From Bacteroidales bacterium (GTDB taxonomy: Bacteria; Bacteroidota; Bacteroidia; Bacteroidales; UBA12077), in contig WTBR01000191.1 of assembly GCA_013138975.1 (NCBI GenBank), forward strand, positions 1-64,000: 64,000 nucleotides of DNA, written 5' to 3'. The first letter of the stretch is position 1; each line of letters begins with the position of its first letter. Position numbers and translations under genes: made by a program. This document shows positions 9,226 to 19,187 of this stretch, one piece after another. A model generated the notes under the pieces. It was given only the letters and a program-made list of their open reading frames with translations. It was not told the origin of the DNA and searched no databases.

Positions 9226-9375
9226 CAAAAGTTTTATTATATTCATAATAATTCTGTTAAAGCAAGTATAGTTGCTAAACCGCAAGATTATTTTTATTCA
9301 AGTGCAAGGAATTATGGAGAAATGGATAGAGTAATAGAAATAATTAAAGCAAATTGTAGATGGAAAAAGGTTTGA
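9226..9375 (+). pseudogene. C-terminal remnant of REP-associated tyrosine transposase (RAYT)
   Basis: An open segment preceded by a stop translates as a recognisable transposase tail: YIHNNSVKASIVAKPQDY followed by FYSSARNYGEMDRV. The YIHNNPVKAGIV...P..Y.YSSARNY signature belongs to the Y1/IS200-like REP-associated transposases. The catalytic HUH and Tyr parts are missing. The flanks hold short repeats such as CTTCGACAGGCTCAG. Confidence 0.7.
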
Positions 9376-9520
9376 TTAAGGTACGACCTGTAAGGATATA
9401 AACGACTCAGGCATAGCCTAAGCCGAACTGGGATTTTGATTAAGAAAAACACTTAAATACCTGATTAAATACTCTAATGTATTTTCCCTCTTTTTTTATC
9501 AATAACATCTGATAAAAAAC

Positions 9521-9553
9521 ACTCCTGATAATTAAATTTTATCAGGAGTGTTT
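9521..9553 (+). terminator. Terminator, cassette copy 3
   Basis: Stem ACTCCTGATA/TATCAGGAGT, identical in its arms to the copy at 4422. It is preceded by the same ACTCTAATGTATTTNCCCTC leader, but the T tract is weak (GTTTA). Confidence 0.6.
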
Positions 9554-9701
9554 AGCTAGAACAGTGGTTTCCATAAATACTAATATGTTCTCCCAATTGA
9601 GGGTTTTGTATTGTATTTATAACGAATTCATTCTATCAACCGATGTTCTTTAGTTAGAGGAGCAAAAATAAACCTTCTTGTTTAATTAAAAATCAAAAAG
9701 T

Positions 9702-9822
9702 ATGAAAATTTTAAAAAAAGTAAAGCGAAGAATGCAAAAAAGGTATCGAAACTCTTAACCTAAATAAAATGTTGCAAATCAGGGGAGGAGATGGAGAACC
9801 AATGGATATTGAAATTATTTAG
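9702..9822 (+). pseudogene. Frameshifted GG-leader precursor, copy 5
   Basis: ATG AAA ATT TTA AAA AAA opens the gene; after a one-base shift the frame reads KGIETLNLNKMLQIRGG, then DGEPMDIEII and a stop. The L.LNKMLQIRGG motif is a clear GG leader, with a 10-residue acidic core like that of the intact copy. One indel in the A-rich tract near 9716 would restore one frame. Confidence 0.55.
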
Positions 9823-9866
9823 TACTTCTTTTCATTAATGCTAAATTTAATCTAAACCTAATATTT

Positions 9867-9946
9867 ATGAAAACAAAAGTTCTAAGGTTTTAAGGAAAGA
9901 TGAACTTGCTCAAATTAAAGGTATTAATAGTTCTGGGAATTCTTGA
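9867..9946 (+). pseudogene. Frameshifted GG-leader precursor, copy 6
   Basis: ATG AAA ACA AAA GTT CTA opens the gene; after a shift it reads VLRKDELAQIKGINSSGNS and a stop. It belongs to the same family as the 4251 copy (VLKKDELIQ). Only one Gly of the GG pair is left. Confidence 0.5.
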
Positions 9947-10344
9947 GCTGATTGTGAAAAAATAGAATAAGATAAACTCATTCATAACAATAGTAGTTGA
10001 AAATTCTTCATAATTTTCTTTATTAGTTATGTGAACGTACATTCTTTTAATTAAATTATCAAACAAGCAAAATATTAATTTACCCTTTCAAAACAAATTT
10101 ATTTTAGTATTTCGTGGTTTGTTTTTTACTAAACTGACAAGAGTTATAATTAATGCGCACAATTTGTAACATCGAGTCAAACTAAAATTGGCTTTTTGGT
10201 GTTTCGCAATCTTTGTGCTATCTTCAACTTTTTATTAATGGCGGATAGTGAAACAGGGCGAAAGTCTCAGTCTCAGCTTACTTGAGGACTGTTGTGTGCC
10301 ATATTAAAGATTCATCATATTTTTAGATAATTAAAAAGTAATTA
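9947..10344. other. Intergenic, no gene seen
   Basis: No open frame with coding character, no clear hairpin terminator and no recognised promoter box. A GC-richer patch at about 10240-10300 may be another decayed repeat. Confidence 0.5.
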
Positions 10345-12189
10345 ATGAAAGTCTATCAAGAAAATATAAAAAAGTATAATGCCGAAACATTAAGGTTAAA
10401 GAAGGTATTAAATAGAATATCATTACTTAGGTTATTTATTTTTGTTATTTCAAGTATCATTCTTATAAGCTTGTATATTAACAGTTTAACTATTCTATTT
10501 TTTATTGCTTTTCCTATTTTAATAAAATGTTTTGAATTGGTTCTCAAGCATCATAACAAAATAGCTTACTTGAGAAAACATACATCATTCCTGAAAAGTA
10601 TAAATGAATCCGAAATTCTAAGAGAAGAATGTAATCTGGAAGAATTTGATACCGGACATAAGTTTATTAATCAAAATCACCCATACACATCTGATTTAGA
10701 TATTTTCGGACAACATTCCATTTTTCAATTAGTCAATAGAACAACTACAGAGTCAGGTATGATACGCTTATCAGAATGGCTATCGGAACCTGCATCTAAT
10801 TATGAAATACATGACAGACAAAAAGCCATAAAAGAATTATCTCAAAAATTGGATTGGAGGCAAGATTTTCAGGCGTCAGGCATGCACTTTCAAAATAAAA
10901 AAAGTGATTATTATAAATTGTTAGATTGGGTAAAAGCACCTGTCGTTTTATTAAAATATCGACGAATATATATAGCAGTTGCAATAATCTTTTCGGTTCT
11001 ATCATTGCTTGGCTTATATTCTGTTATTATTAATTGGGTTTCATCATACAATTATATTTATTTTCTTTCCTTTATTTCTATTTTACTTATTAATAAAATA
11101 ATTTTAAGAAAAGTAAAAACCATAGCTGATGATATCGTTAAAACCTCACAAGAGAATATTAACATTTTAAGTGCTTATCGGACACTTATCAATAAAATTG
11201 AAAGTGAAAGTTTCAAGTCAAAAAAATTATGCCAATTACAATCAATACTAATAAAAAGCAAATATTCAGCATTCAAAGAAATTAAAAAGCTGTGCAAATT
11301 ACTTGACTTCTCTCAACAAAGAGGTATAAATAATCGTCCAATAGGTGGAAATCAACTTTATCCTCTATTAAACAATTTCTTACTATTAGATATTTATTTA
11401 ATTATTGGAATAGAAAAATGGAAGTTGAGAAATAGATCGTTACTAGAATCTTGGTCTGCTGCGGTTAGTGAATTTGAGGTAATTAATAGTTTCGCAGGAT
11501 TTTGCTATTCAAACCCATCATATACATTTCCAGAGATAACAGAAAAGAATAACTACGTACATTTTGAGTTGTTAGGACATCCCTTAATAAATTCTAATAA
11601 ACGTGTTTGTAATAATTTTCACTCTGAAAGACAAGGTGATGTTGTTATGATAACCGGTTCTAATATGGGAGGGAAAAGTACCTTTTTAAGGACTGTAGGT
11701 GTTAACATCGTTTTATCATTAGCTGGAGCACCTTGTTGTGCAAAAAATGGTCAGGTATCGAACCTAAAGCTATATTCAAGTATGCGAACAGAAGATAATT
11801 TAAAGGAAGGAATTTCTTCTTTTTATGCAGAATTAAATAGAATAGAAAAAATGCTGAAACTGATAGAAAGTAGTCACAATGTATTTTTTCTTTTGGATGA
11901 GATGTTTAAGGGAACAAATTCAGAAGATAGACATAAAGGTGGTTTTTCATTGATTAATCAAATAAGCAAGCTTGAAACGTCAGGAATTATTGCAACACAC
12001 GATATTGAACTTGCAAAACTATCAAAAAATAAAATGTTAGTTACAAATTATAGTTTTAATAGTCAGATTAAAGATAAATCAATGATTTTCAGCTATGAAC
12101 TTCATCCAGGTATTTGTAATGATTTTAATGCAAGTGAACTTATGGAAAAAAGTGGGATTAAAATTTTATCTAATTTTTCAAACAAGTGA
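10345..12189 (+). CDS. MutS-family membrane-associated ATPase
   Basis: 614 residues. An N-terminal helix pair (about 30-66) and a second pair (about 212-252) suggest membrane anchoring. The C-terminal third is a MutS-type ATPase: Walker A GSNMGGKST (about 437-445), an ST-rich loop with SSMRTEDNLKEGISSF, Walker B FFLLDEMFKGTNS and the IATHD switch. It lacks the MutS mismatch-recognition domain, and no Smr nuclease domain is visible, so it is not canonical MutS or MutS2. This architecture is common in Bacteroidota and often annotated as a DNA mismatch repair protein; the true role is unknown. It stands alone, flanked by repeat-rich DNA. Confidence 0.85.
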   Translation: MKVYQENIKKYNAETLRLKKVLNRISLLRLFIFVISSIILISLYINSLTILFFIAFPILIKCFELVLKHHNKIAYLRKHTSFLKSINESEILREECNLEEFDTGHKFINQNHPYTSDLDIFGQHSIFQLVNRTTTESGMIRLSEWLSEPASNYEIHDRQKAIKELSQKLDWRQDFQASGMHFQNKKSDYYKLLDWVKAPVVLLKYRRIYIAVAIIFSVLSLLGLYSVIINWVSSYNYIYFLSFISILLINKIILRKVKTIADDIVKTSQENINILSAYRTLINKIESESFKSKKLCQLQSILIKSKYSAFKEIKKLCKLLDFSQQRGINNRPIGGNQLYPLLNNFLLLDIYLIIGIEKWKLRNRSLLESWSAAVSEFEVINSFAGFCYSNPSYTFPEITEKNNYVHFELLGHPLINSNKRVCNNFHSERQGDVVMITGSNMGGKSTFLRTVGVNIVLSLAGAPCCAKNGQVSNLKLYSSMRTEDNLKEGISSFYAELNRIEKMLKLIESSHNVFFLLDEMFKGTNSEDRHKGGFSLINQISKLETSGIIATHDIELAKLSKNKMLVTNYSFNSQIKDKSMIFSYELHPGICNDFNASELMEKSGIKILSNFSNK

Positions 12190-12497
12190 AATCAAGTATA
12201 AATACGGCATATAAATAACAATTAAGCATCGGTTTCGGCATTGTCGAATATCCCGAAAAGCGTTACAGGTAGTGCTTTATATTGAACTGACCCGATTTAA
12301 ACCGGTACACCTTATATATTGTGGAATTGATTTTTTGAGTTTTTGGCTTATTGGTATTAAAAACCTTATTCCTCTTTTTGTTCTTGCTTATTTATATAAA
12401 AGTACAATAAGATGTAAACTTAGGTTGGTATTAGAGCCTCTTCCGGTTTTTTACGTTTTTTAATTAGTTCATTATCTTCTTTCAATACTTTGTTAAT

Positions 12498-12577
12498 CTT
12501 TGGCAATGTTGAATTTTACAAACAGTCAAACTGCTGATAATTAGTCGTATGATTAAATTAAGCTAGCTTTGCCAAGG
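12498..12577. mobile_element. 80-bp MITE-like element with CTTTGGCAAAG ends, copy 1
   Basis: The left end is CTTTGGCAATG and the right end CTTTGCCAAGG. The interior matches the reverse complement of 49164-49243 almost base for base, at the same length of 80. It lies in the MutS-NUC intergenic space; upstream sequence from 12437 is also shared with 60049-60110. Confidence 0.75.
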
Positions 12578-12651
12578 CTTTTAATTTTAAACTAATATAA
12601 AAGTGTAATGAACTATTATTCTTTTGAAGTTTCAGTTATCCATTGATAAGT

Positions 12652-13002
12652 TTAATAATACCGGTGTACTAAATCAGAAATCAATACTATACTTGTATTT
12701 AATCGCAAATAATACCTTCTTATTTCTACTGGGTAGCTATCAGGTAGATTAATATAATTTGGCGGTATTTGTAGTTCAAAAACTATTTCAATCCCCTTTT
12801 CAAAGAAGATTTCACTTCCTGTAAAGCTATTATATGTTTTTACTTTAAAAGAATCACCACCAAAATAGTTGACTTTGTAGAAACATTTATTGAGGGGATA
12901 GGGTAGTTGTTTAAATACACTTACAATTAATACTACATAAAAATTGTGTGAAATGGTTTTATTTCCTAACTTGATACCTAAAAACCAATAAATTATAATC
13001 AT
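12652..13002 (-). CDS. Small hypothetical protein, divergent to NUC gene
   Basis: A 116-codon open frame in AT-rich DNA where stops are frequent. It begins with a hydrophobic segment (MIIIYWFLGIKL) and continues as a plausible strand-rich protein with a balanced charge distribution. Its ATG shares the bases CATG with the start of the opposite-strand endonuclease gene, leaving no separate upstream region, so the true start may be internal or the gene may be a truncated remnant. The product is not recognised. Confidence 0.35.
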   Translation of the reverse strand: MIIIYWFLGIKLGNKTISHNFYVVLIVSVFKQLPYPLNKCFYKVNYFGGDSFKVKTYNSFTGSEIFFEKGIEIVFELQIPPNYINLPDSYPVEIRRYYLRLNTSIVLISDLVHRYY

Positions 13003-13912
13003 GAAAAAAATTATATTACTTGTTTTTACTGTTTTAGTATTTAATTATTCTAAAGCACAAATTCATTGTGGTGGATTTAATAAATGTACTGATGCTCAAG
13101 CTGAAGAGGCAAATGAAGCATTATTGTTATCTAATCAAAGAATTAAAGAATTAAAAGACTTGCATTTTTTTAATGGTAAGCCTAGAAATAGTTCTAATAA
13201 GGATATAATAATTCTTACGCAAGAGGGATTTATTGTTGGTTATGATACGATATTAAATTTGCCATTATGGACTTCCTATTTTTTAACGAAAGAATGGGCT
13301 GAGATTGAAAGGGATCGTATTGATTGTTTTAGGGATGATCCACGCTTAAATAAAACGAAGACTCAAATAAATTGCGATTATTATAAAGGTTCAGGTTTTA
13401 ATAGAGGGCATCTCTCTCCAAGAAATGATTTTAATCGATCTGAAATAGTGCAATTAAATACTTTCTTGTTCTCTAATATGATTCCTCAATATCCTAAACA
13501 TAATCAAAGAATGTGGAGATTTCTGGAAGAATATGTTAATAATTTAGCAGAATCGATTGATAGTATATATATTATAACCGGCATTGCTTTTGATTATGAT
13601 GGTAATGGAAGGCCTGATTCCAAAGATGATTTACCCTTATTAGAGCAAAATACAAGACCCTTAGCTATTCCTTCTCATATATACAAAATTGTTATTAAAA
13701 AAAGGAACGATGATACTATTGAAGCCATATCTTTTTTGACTGTTCATGATAATATTGGAAGAAATAAAGAAGAGTCGTTAAGTTATCTTAAAGATAGTTG
13801 TTTAGTTAGTATTGATGTTATAGAAAAACTTACCGGGAGCAATTTCTTTTGGTCACTGGATAATAAGACAGAAAGGAAATTAGAAAAAAATATACAAAAG
13901 GAATTATGGTAG
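13001..13912 (+). CDS. Secreted NUC-type DNA/RNA non-specific endonuclease
   Basis: A signal peptide (residues 1-20, ending in SKAQ) is followed by a NUC/Serratia-nuclease domain. The active-site block reads NRGHLSPRNDF (RGH about 135-137, catalytic His retained; the first position is Asn rather than Asp), followed by NTFLFSNMIPQYPKHNQRMW with the metal-binding Asn and the W..LE element. YIITGIAFDYDGNG and PSHIYKIV are further family landmarks. Export to periplasm or medium and nucleic-acid degradation are inferred. It is monocistronic, followed by a long gap. It is distinct from the RGH nucleases in the cargo array, which lack signal peptides. Confidence 0.85.
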   Translation: MKKIILLVFTVLVFNYSKAQIHCGGFNKCTDAQAEEANEALLLSNQRIKELKDLHFFNGKPRNSSNKDIIILTQEGFIVGYDTILNLPLWTSYFLTKEWAEIERDRIDCFRDDPRLNKTKTQINCDYYKGSGFNRGHLSPRNDFNRSEIVQLNTFLFSNMIPQYPKHNQRMWRFLEEYVNNLAESIDSIYIITGIAFDYDGNGRPDSKDDLPLLEQNTRPLAIPSHIYKIVIKKRNDDTIEAISFLTVHDNIGRNKEESLSYLKDSCLVSIDVIEKLTGSNFFWSLDNKTERKLEKNIQKELW

Positions 13913-14664
13913 TATAATTCAATACATGTTAAAGCTCAGAACGACATAACATACAATAAATGCACCTTATTTGTATCTGGAAATTATAAGCGATTGAAAA
14001 TAAGCACTAAATATATTCCGTATTGGGCAAATAAGCACAAGTAGCTGATAGATAGAATTATAAAAAGCAATTAGATTTAATTTAGATATTTTATTGAATA
14101 TCATCTGGGAATAAAATTGAGTCTTAATTTCAAACTAACTTAGATTTTTGGAAGCAAAAAAGGATTCTGATATTCTGATTTACTTGATAGTTTATTTGTT
14201 CTAATATGTTTTTAATGAACTAATTAATACGATAAAGGAGGGTCACCTTTTCGATATTTGAGGAATTAATAGGAAAGGGGAGGTGATTAATTCCTTCTTT
14301 TTATTATACAAATAGTCATTTATTGGAAGATAAATTTATTATTATATACCTAATACGCAGAAATTTAGCAGATAAAAAGCAGAATTGAATATTATAAATT
14401 ACAATTTTATAGGTATTTGTACCTTATTCAAGTTTATTCTTTTACTGTAGTCATCACATAAATGAGCATTTTTTTTGCCTTTTTTTTTATAAATTAAATA
14501 AAATATTTTGTTTTTATATGAATTTCAATATCAATATGTTTAGAATTTGTACCAGATTTTAGCTATTATTTTTTCTAGCTTTATATGAATTAATAATGAC
14601 TTTGATTAGACTTTATCTAATGGGGAAATAAAATACCTTAATAGAATCATTTGATAACTAATTA
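13913..14664. other. Intergenic region upstream of the eCIS operon
   Basis: No convincing gene. A terminator sits at 14262-14303. Downstream of it the DNA is very AT-rich with poly-T runs at 14469-14488. TATGTTTA at 14535 resembles a TAnnTTTG -7 box, with TTTG at 14507 somewhat too far upstream, so the eCIS promoter is probably here but cannot be placed firmly. Confidence 0.45.
14262..14303 (+). terminator. Rho-independent terminator
   Basis: Perfect 9-bp stem GGAATTAAT/ATTAATTCC with a purine-rich loop, followed by TTCTTTTTATT. It insulates the eCIS operon from upstream transcription. Confidence 0.65.
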
Positions 14665-16101
14665 ATGATGAAGAAAATTTTGAAGATTTTTGAAAGTTTG
14701 TCAAATAAAGAAATTGATTTAATAAGAAAATATTTTCAAAAGAACATAAAGTGTCAACAAAGTAAACTTTTGTTTGAGAAAATCTATAAAACTAATATAG
14801 GTGATGACAATCTAATTTCAAAAGAATTATACAATTCAAGCCCAAATTCATCTTACTCTCATTTAAAAAGAAGGTTAAAAGAAAAAATTGTTGACATAAT
14901 TTATAATTCTAAATTAACAGAACATACAAATAATTCAGCACAATCTGCAAAGGCTCAGTGTGTAAGGTTTTTAACAAAATCATCTTTACTTATAGAAAAA
15001 GGATTAAAAAACGAAGCTGATCATTACCTGGATTTAGCTAATGAAATTATAATTGAAAGACAATTTATATTTGAAAAATTAAAGTTTTATTTTCTAAAAC
15101 TTGAAGTTAATGATTGCCCCAAGGCAATTGAAAGTATTACCATTCGATTAAATGAAGCCATCAAAGAATTAAGTGATACAAGCATTTCAAAAATAAAATT
15201 TCATAAAAAAAGAACACGAAGATCTAATACAACTGATGTTTCTTACAAACAAGATAATGTCAAGTCAAATAGCACGGCTCTAGGTAGTTATTATGATCTT
15301 ATGGGTCGAATATATAGTTGTTTAGAGCTTTTACAGATTGATAGAGCCTTATTATATTCTAATAGTTTAGTAGAACTAATTCAGAAAAGCTCAAAATGCT
15401 TTAGTCAGAGTGAGATAATTAAAGCACAATTAACACATTTACGTGGATTAATTTTTAGTAAAAACTTGAAATCAGCAATCTTATTCTGTACTCAAATTGA
15501 CATATTAAAAACGACTAATCAAGATCTAAAGTTAGAATTTTTAATTCTGAAATTCTTAATTGCTTATTATTTGAAAGATTTCACGAAAGCACGCTATTAT
15601 TTAGAAAAGTTAAAATTTTCATCTAATACTTGGGATGCAAAGAAACCATTATTCTTTTATCTAAATATGTGTTTATTATTCCAGCAAAGAAAATTTCAAG
15701 AAATTATGAATTTCTTTTATAATAATAATTGTCTACAAGGTGTTAAGGACAATTTCTCCCTTGCAGTAAAAGCCTTAGAAATATATTGTTTGTTGGAATT
15801 AGATAAGAATGAGCTTGCATATTCAAAACTCTTAGCTTTTAAACAATATTTAAAGCGTAACGATTCATTTAGTAAAACCAGGTATCAATTTATAATAAAG
15901 GTGTTGCTTAATTTAATTAAAAATGATTTTCAATACGATTTAACTCAGAAATTTTACACAAAACAATCAATAAAATCATTTAAAGATGATATTCGATTTA
16001 AACCAGACTTTCAACATTATGAACTTATAACATTAGAAGAATGGTTATTTATGAAAGGTGTTGAAGTGAATAATTTACAACTTAAAGCTGTTATTTCATG
16101 A
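14665..16101 (+). CDS. Helical-repeat protein at head of eCIS operon, unknown function
   Basis: 478 residues, predicted almost wholly alpha-helical, Lys/Leu/Asn rich, without signal peptide or membrane helix. The N-terminus (FESLSNKEIDLIRKYF, then a SSYSHLKRRLKEKIVDII block) resembles Bacteroidota cytosolic proteins with a small N-terminal helical domain followed by TPR-like helices. The stop overlaps the next start (ATGA at 16098-16101), so it is translationally coupled to the DUF4255 protein and belongs to the eCIS operon. A role as assembly or regulatory factor is inference. A second ATG one codon in is equally good as a start. Confidence 0.7.
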   Translation: MMKKILKIFESLSNKEIDLIRKYFQKNIKCQQSKLLFEKIYKTNIGDDNLISKELYNSSPNSSYSHLKRRLKEKIVDIIYNSKLTEHTNNSAQSAKAQCVRFLTKSSLLIEKGLKNEADHYLDLANEIIIERQFIFEKLKFYFLKLEVNDCPKAIESITIRLNEAIKELSDTSISKIKFHKKRTRRSNTTDVSYKQDNVKSNSTALGSYYDLMGRIYSCLELLQIDRALLYSNSLVELIQKSSKCFSQSEIIKAQLTHLRGLIFSKNLKSAILFCTQIDILKTTNQDLKLEFLILKFLIAYYLKDFTKARYYLEKLKFSSNTWDAKKPLFFYLNMCLLFQQRKFQEIMNFFYNNNCLQGVKDNFSLAVKALEIYCLLELDKNELAYSKLLAFKQYLKRNDSFSKTRYQFIIKVLLNLIKNDFQYDLTQKFYTKQSIKSFKDDIRFKPDFQHYELITLEEWLFMKGVEVNNLQLKAVIS

Positions 16102-16673
16102 TTTATAGTGCACTAAATACAGTAGTCTTTAGAATTAATGATTATTTAAAATTAAAATATTCTAATCAAGATAATCGTTTGGAATTATGTAATTTGTTAG
16201 AACAGGATGGTAGTTTGGCCTTATCTGAAACAAATAAAGTGATTGCAACACTTGTAAATATTGAACGAGAAACTGCTGCAGGAATTAATCGTAAAGTTGA
16301 GTTAAGCGCTAAGGGTAAACATATATTATCCAATCCACCGATATTCATTAATTTGTATTTGCTCTTTACTTCGGTTTATACTGGAAAAAACTATGCAGAA
16401 GGATTGAAATTCCTTTCATCGATCATTGAATTTTTGCAAAGTAATATTGTTATTGACCATTCTAATACACCACAATTAAACAAGCAAATCGATAAATTAG
16501 TATTTGAGATTTATAATATGGATATCCAAAATTTGAGTCAACTATGGGGAGCAATCGGAGGAAAATATATGCCATCAGTTCTCTTTAAAGTAAGGATGCT
16601 AACAATTGATCAAGAAAATATAAAAGCTGAGTTAGATAGTATAAGTCAACCAAATTCAAAAGCGGAGATGTAG
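16098..16673 (+). CDS. DUF4255 protein, Pvc16-like sheath terminator/cap
   Basis: 191 residues opening with MIYSALNTVVFRINDYL, the family start, followed by a strand-rich middle with ETAAGINRKVEL and SNPPIFINLYLLFTSVYT, characteristic of the Pvc16_N/DUF4255 family. In the Photorhabdus virulence cassette the equivalent protein caps the distal end of tube and sheath. It overlaps the upstream gene by four bases and is followed after one base by the next gene. Confidence 0.88.
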   Translation: MIYSALNTVVFRINDYLKLKYSNQDNRLELCNLLEQDGSLALSETNKVIATLVNIERETAAGINRKVELSAKGKHILSNPPIFINLYLLFTSVYTGKNYAEGLKFLSSIIEFLQSNIVIDHSNTPQLNKQIDKLVFEIYNMDIQNLSQLWGAIGGKYMPSVLFKVRMLTIDQENIKAELDSISQPNSKAEM

Positions 16674-16674
16674 C

Positions 16675-17523
16675 ATGGCTAGTTATAAAACACTTTTTAA
16701 TGTTAATCTGCAACATTCATTCTTCAATGAAAGTGAATGCAGAGTATTGAGTTTTATACCTACAAATTTCACAACACGTTTTTTACATAATGCAGATTTA
16801 GTAATTAAAACTGTAAAGCAAGGAATATCTGTTTCATATAATACGGATTTTACAAAATCATTGGAAGCTTATTTTGATGATGATATTGTATTATCATTTA
16901 TTATTAAATCAAGGGATCCGTATTTTTATAATTATACCGATTTCGATCATGTTAAAGGTAAATCCCTATATTTCAATTCAGCCCAAACACTTGAAAAAGA
17001 TGATGAGCTAATACTCTCAAATGAAAATTTTGTAACTGCAATTGATGAAAAAGCAATAGATGACAATGTATTCGATGATATTCTAAGCAAGCAAGACAGA
17101 ATATCAAATCCGGTAGGAATTGTAATTATTAGATTGTCGGATTTGATTACTGAAGATATAATTCCATCCTCATATATAGCAAAAAAGTACAGAATTAAAT
17201 TTAACGCTAAATCGACCTTTTGGAGATATAATCTTATAAAAAGAAATGATATTGATTATGATAAATTATTCATTCAGGATATCGAGCAGAAAATTAAGTT
17301 TGATCAAAAGGGGCAAGTTAGTTTGTCGAATGGAGTAATTGCGAATCAAATTGAGAGCGATCAGGCTATAATGCTTAAAGAATTTTCAGATTGTCAGTTA
17401 AATCTTATAGGAATTAAAGATAAGAAGGAAAAGATTTTAATAAAAAGATTGAATGTACCTGATACAAAACAATATAAAATAGAAAAAGAAAAAAAGATCT
17501 CAGATCTATATGTTTATTACTAA
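16675..17523 (+). CDS. Conserved-position eCIS protein, unknown
   Basis: 282 residues, cytosolic, strand-rich N-terminal half (SYKTLFNVNLQHSFF start, then repeated short strands) and charged C-terminus. No catalytic motif seen. It sits between the cap and sheath genes with one- and 15-base spacers, so it is clearly part of the structural operon. It could be a baseplate, chaperone or sheath-associated component; I do not recognise a named family with certainty. Confidence 0.75.
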   Translation: MASYKTLFNVNLQHSFFNESECRVLSFIPTNFTTRFLHNADLVIKTVKQGISVSYNTDFTKSLEAYFDDDIVLSFIIKSRDPYFYNYTDFDHVKGKSLYFNSAQTLEKDDELILSNENFVTAIDEKAIDDNVFDDILSKQDRISNPVGIVIIRLSDLITEDIIPSSYIAKKYRIKFNAKSTFWRYNLIKRNDIDYDKLFIQDIEQKIKFDQKGQVSLSNGVIANQIESDQAIMLKEFSDCQLNLIGIKDKKEKILIKRLNVPDTKQYKIEKEKKISDLYVYY

Positions 17524-17538
17524 TTTAATATTTTCAAT

Positions 17539-19152
17539 ATGGGACAAATGAAAACACCAGGTGTGTATATCGTTGAAAAAAGTGCTTTTCCGAATTCGGT
17601 TGTGCAAGTGCCAACTGCGGTACCGGTTTTTATCGGTCATACAGAAAAGGCTGTAAACGGTGGGAAAACGTTATTAAAAAAGCCATGGAAAATAACATCA
17701 ATGGCTGAGTATATTAATTTTTTTGGAGGAGCTCCAGATCCTTTATTTACGATTACGGAGAATAAAGCTGAAGCTGCGCCAGCAAAAGAAGGTGAAGAAG
17801 CTAAACCAGCTGCAGAAGCAGCAAAGAAATTTTCAATGGAGGATTATGCTATTGTTCAATCAAATAACAAGTATAATCTATATTTTAATATGTTATTGTT
17901 TTATCAAAATGGAGGTGGCCCTTGTTATGTCACATCTGTTGGTGATTACAAAACAGATTACGAACCAGCAAAATTCCTTAAAGGAATTGATCTTTTAGTG
18001 AAGGAACAAGAGCCAACAATGGTTGTTATTCCTGAGTTGATACATCTTAAATTCGACGATTGTATTAAAGTACAACAACACTCTTTAATGCATTGTGCTC
18101 AAGTTATGCAAAGTAGAATTTCTATTCTAGATGTTTATAATGGCGATAAAGATAGACAAGATCCTGACGCAGGAGATGTAGTAAATAACTTTAGAGAAGC
18201 TATTGGTATTAACAATCTTGATTTTGCAGCTGCTTATTATCCTTGGGTAAATACTTCGATAGTAGATGATAGCTCATTAAGCTTTTTAAATATTGATCCT
18301 TCCAGTTTAGAAACTTTAAAAGCTATTTTAATTGCAGAGATGGTAACACCTATTGATAACCAAATAGCTGGTTTAGATAAGGATAAGGATAAAGATAATA
18401 TAACTAAGCTGGAAATTTTAAAAAAGCAGTATACAGATCTTTTAGATACTATTAAGGTTGACTACGATTTAAGTGATGCTGAAAGTCTTAGCATATTTAA
18501 AAATGCTAATAAATCAATCATCAAAGTAAGTCCAATTTTTAATATGATATTAAAAGAAATTAAGACTCTAATTAACCTGATGGCACCTGCAGTGGCAATG
18601 GCAGGTATTTATACACTGGTTGATAATAGCCGCGGCGTATGGAAAGCTCCAGCAAATGTAAGTTTGAATTCTGTTGTATCGCCAGCTATAAATATCACTC
18701 ATTACGACCAAGAAGATTTAAATGTACCATTGAGTGGTAAATCAATAAATGCAATTCGATCATTTATTGGAGAAGGAGTACTTGTATGGGGTGCACGAAC
18801 TTTGGATGGTAATAGTCTTGATTGGAGATATATGAGTGTGCGACGCACTATGATTATGTTGGAACAATCAATAAAAATTGCATCTAAAGCTTATGTTTTC
18901 GAACCAAATGTTGCAAATACATGGATTACGATTAAAAGTATGATTAGAAATTTCCTTACAGGAATTTGGAAACAAGGAGGTTTGGCAGGAGCAGTGCCAG
19001 ATGATGCTTTTAGTGTGCATATTGGCTTGGGTGAAACAATGACTGCTGAAGATATTCTTGAAGGTATAATGAGAATTACCATTCTTGTTGCTATTTCAAG
19101 ACCTGCAGAATTTATTGAGATCACATTCCAACAGCAAATGCAAAAATCATAA
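17539..19152 (+). CDS. eCIS contractile sheath protein
   Basis: 537 residues. N-terminal KTPGVYIVEKSAFPNSVV and VPVFIGHT are tail-sheath landmarks, and the C-terminal domain carries WGARTLDG, YMSVRRTMIMLEQSI and FEPN..NTW, the sheath subtilisin-like/assembly region. An Ala/Glu/Pro-rich low-complexity stretch (about 74-98) and a Lys/Asp-rich insertion (about 277-300) mark surface loops. It forms the contractile sheath around the tube. Only one sheath gene is present, against three in Photorhabdus PVC. Confidence 0.95.
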   Translation: MGQMKTPGVYIVEKSAFPNSVVQVPTAVPVFIGHTEKAVNGGKTLLKKPWKITSMAEYINFFGGAPDPLFTITENKAEAAPAKEGEEAKPAAEAAKKFSMEDYAIVQSNNKYNLYFNMLLFYQNGGGPCYVTSVGDYKTDYEPAKFLKGIDLLVKEQEPTMVVIPELIHLKFDDCIKVQQHSLMHCAQVMQSRISILDVYNGDKDRQDPDAGDVVNNFREAIGINNLDFAAAYYPWVNTSIVDDSSLSFLNIDPSSLETLKAILIAEMVTPIDNQIAGLDKDKDKDNITKLEILKKQYTDLLDTIKVDYDLSDAESLSIFKNANKSIIKVSPIFNMILKEIKTLINLMAPAVAMAGIYTLVDNSRGVWKAPANVSLNSVVSPAINITHYDQEDLNVPLSGKSINAIRSFIGEGVLVWGARTLDGNSLDWRYMSVRRTMIMLEQSIKIASKAYVFEPNVANTWITIKSMIRNFLTGIWKQGGLAGAVPDDAFSVHIGLGETMTAEDILEGIMRITILVAISRPAEFIEITFQQQMQKS

Positions 19153-19187
19153 AGAGAAAATAGTTATAAATTTAAAAACATATTATT

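Noticed and set aside
12272..12463. Forward reading frame of 63 codons
   Set aside because: The sequence ends inside a dispersed repeat shared with 60049; hydrophobic low-complexity product typical of AT-rich noncoding DNA.
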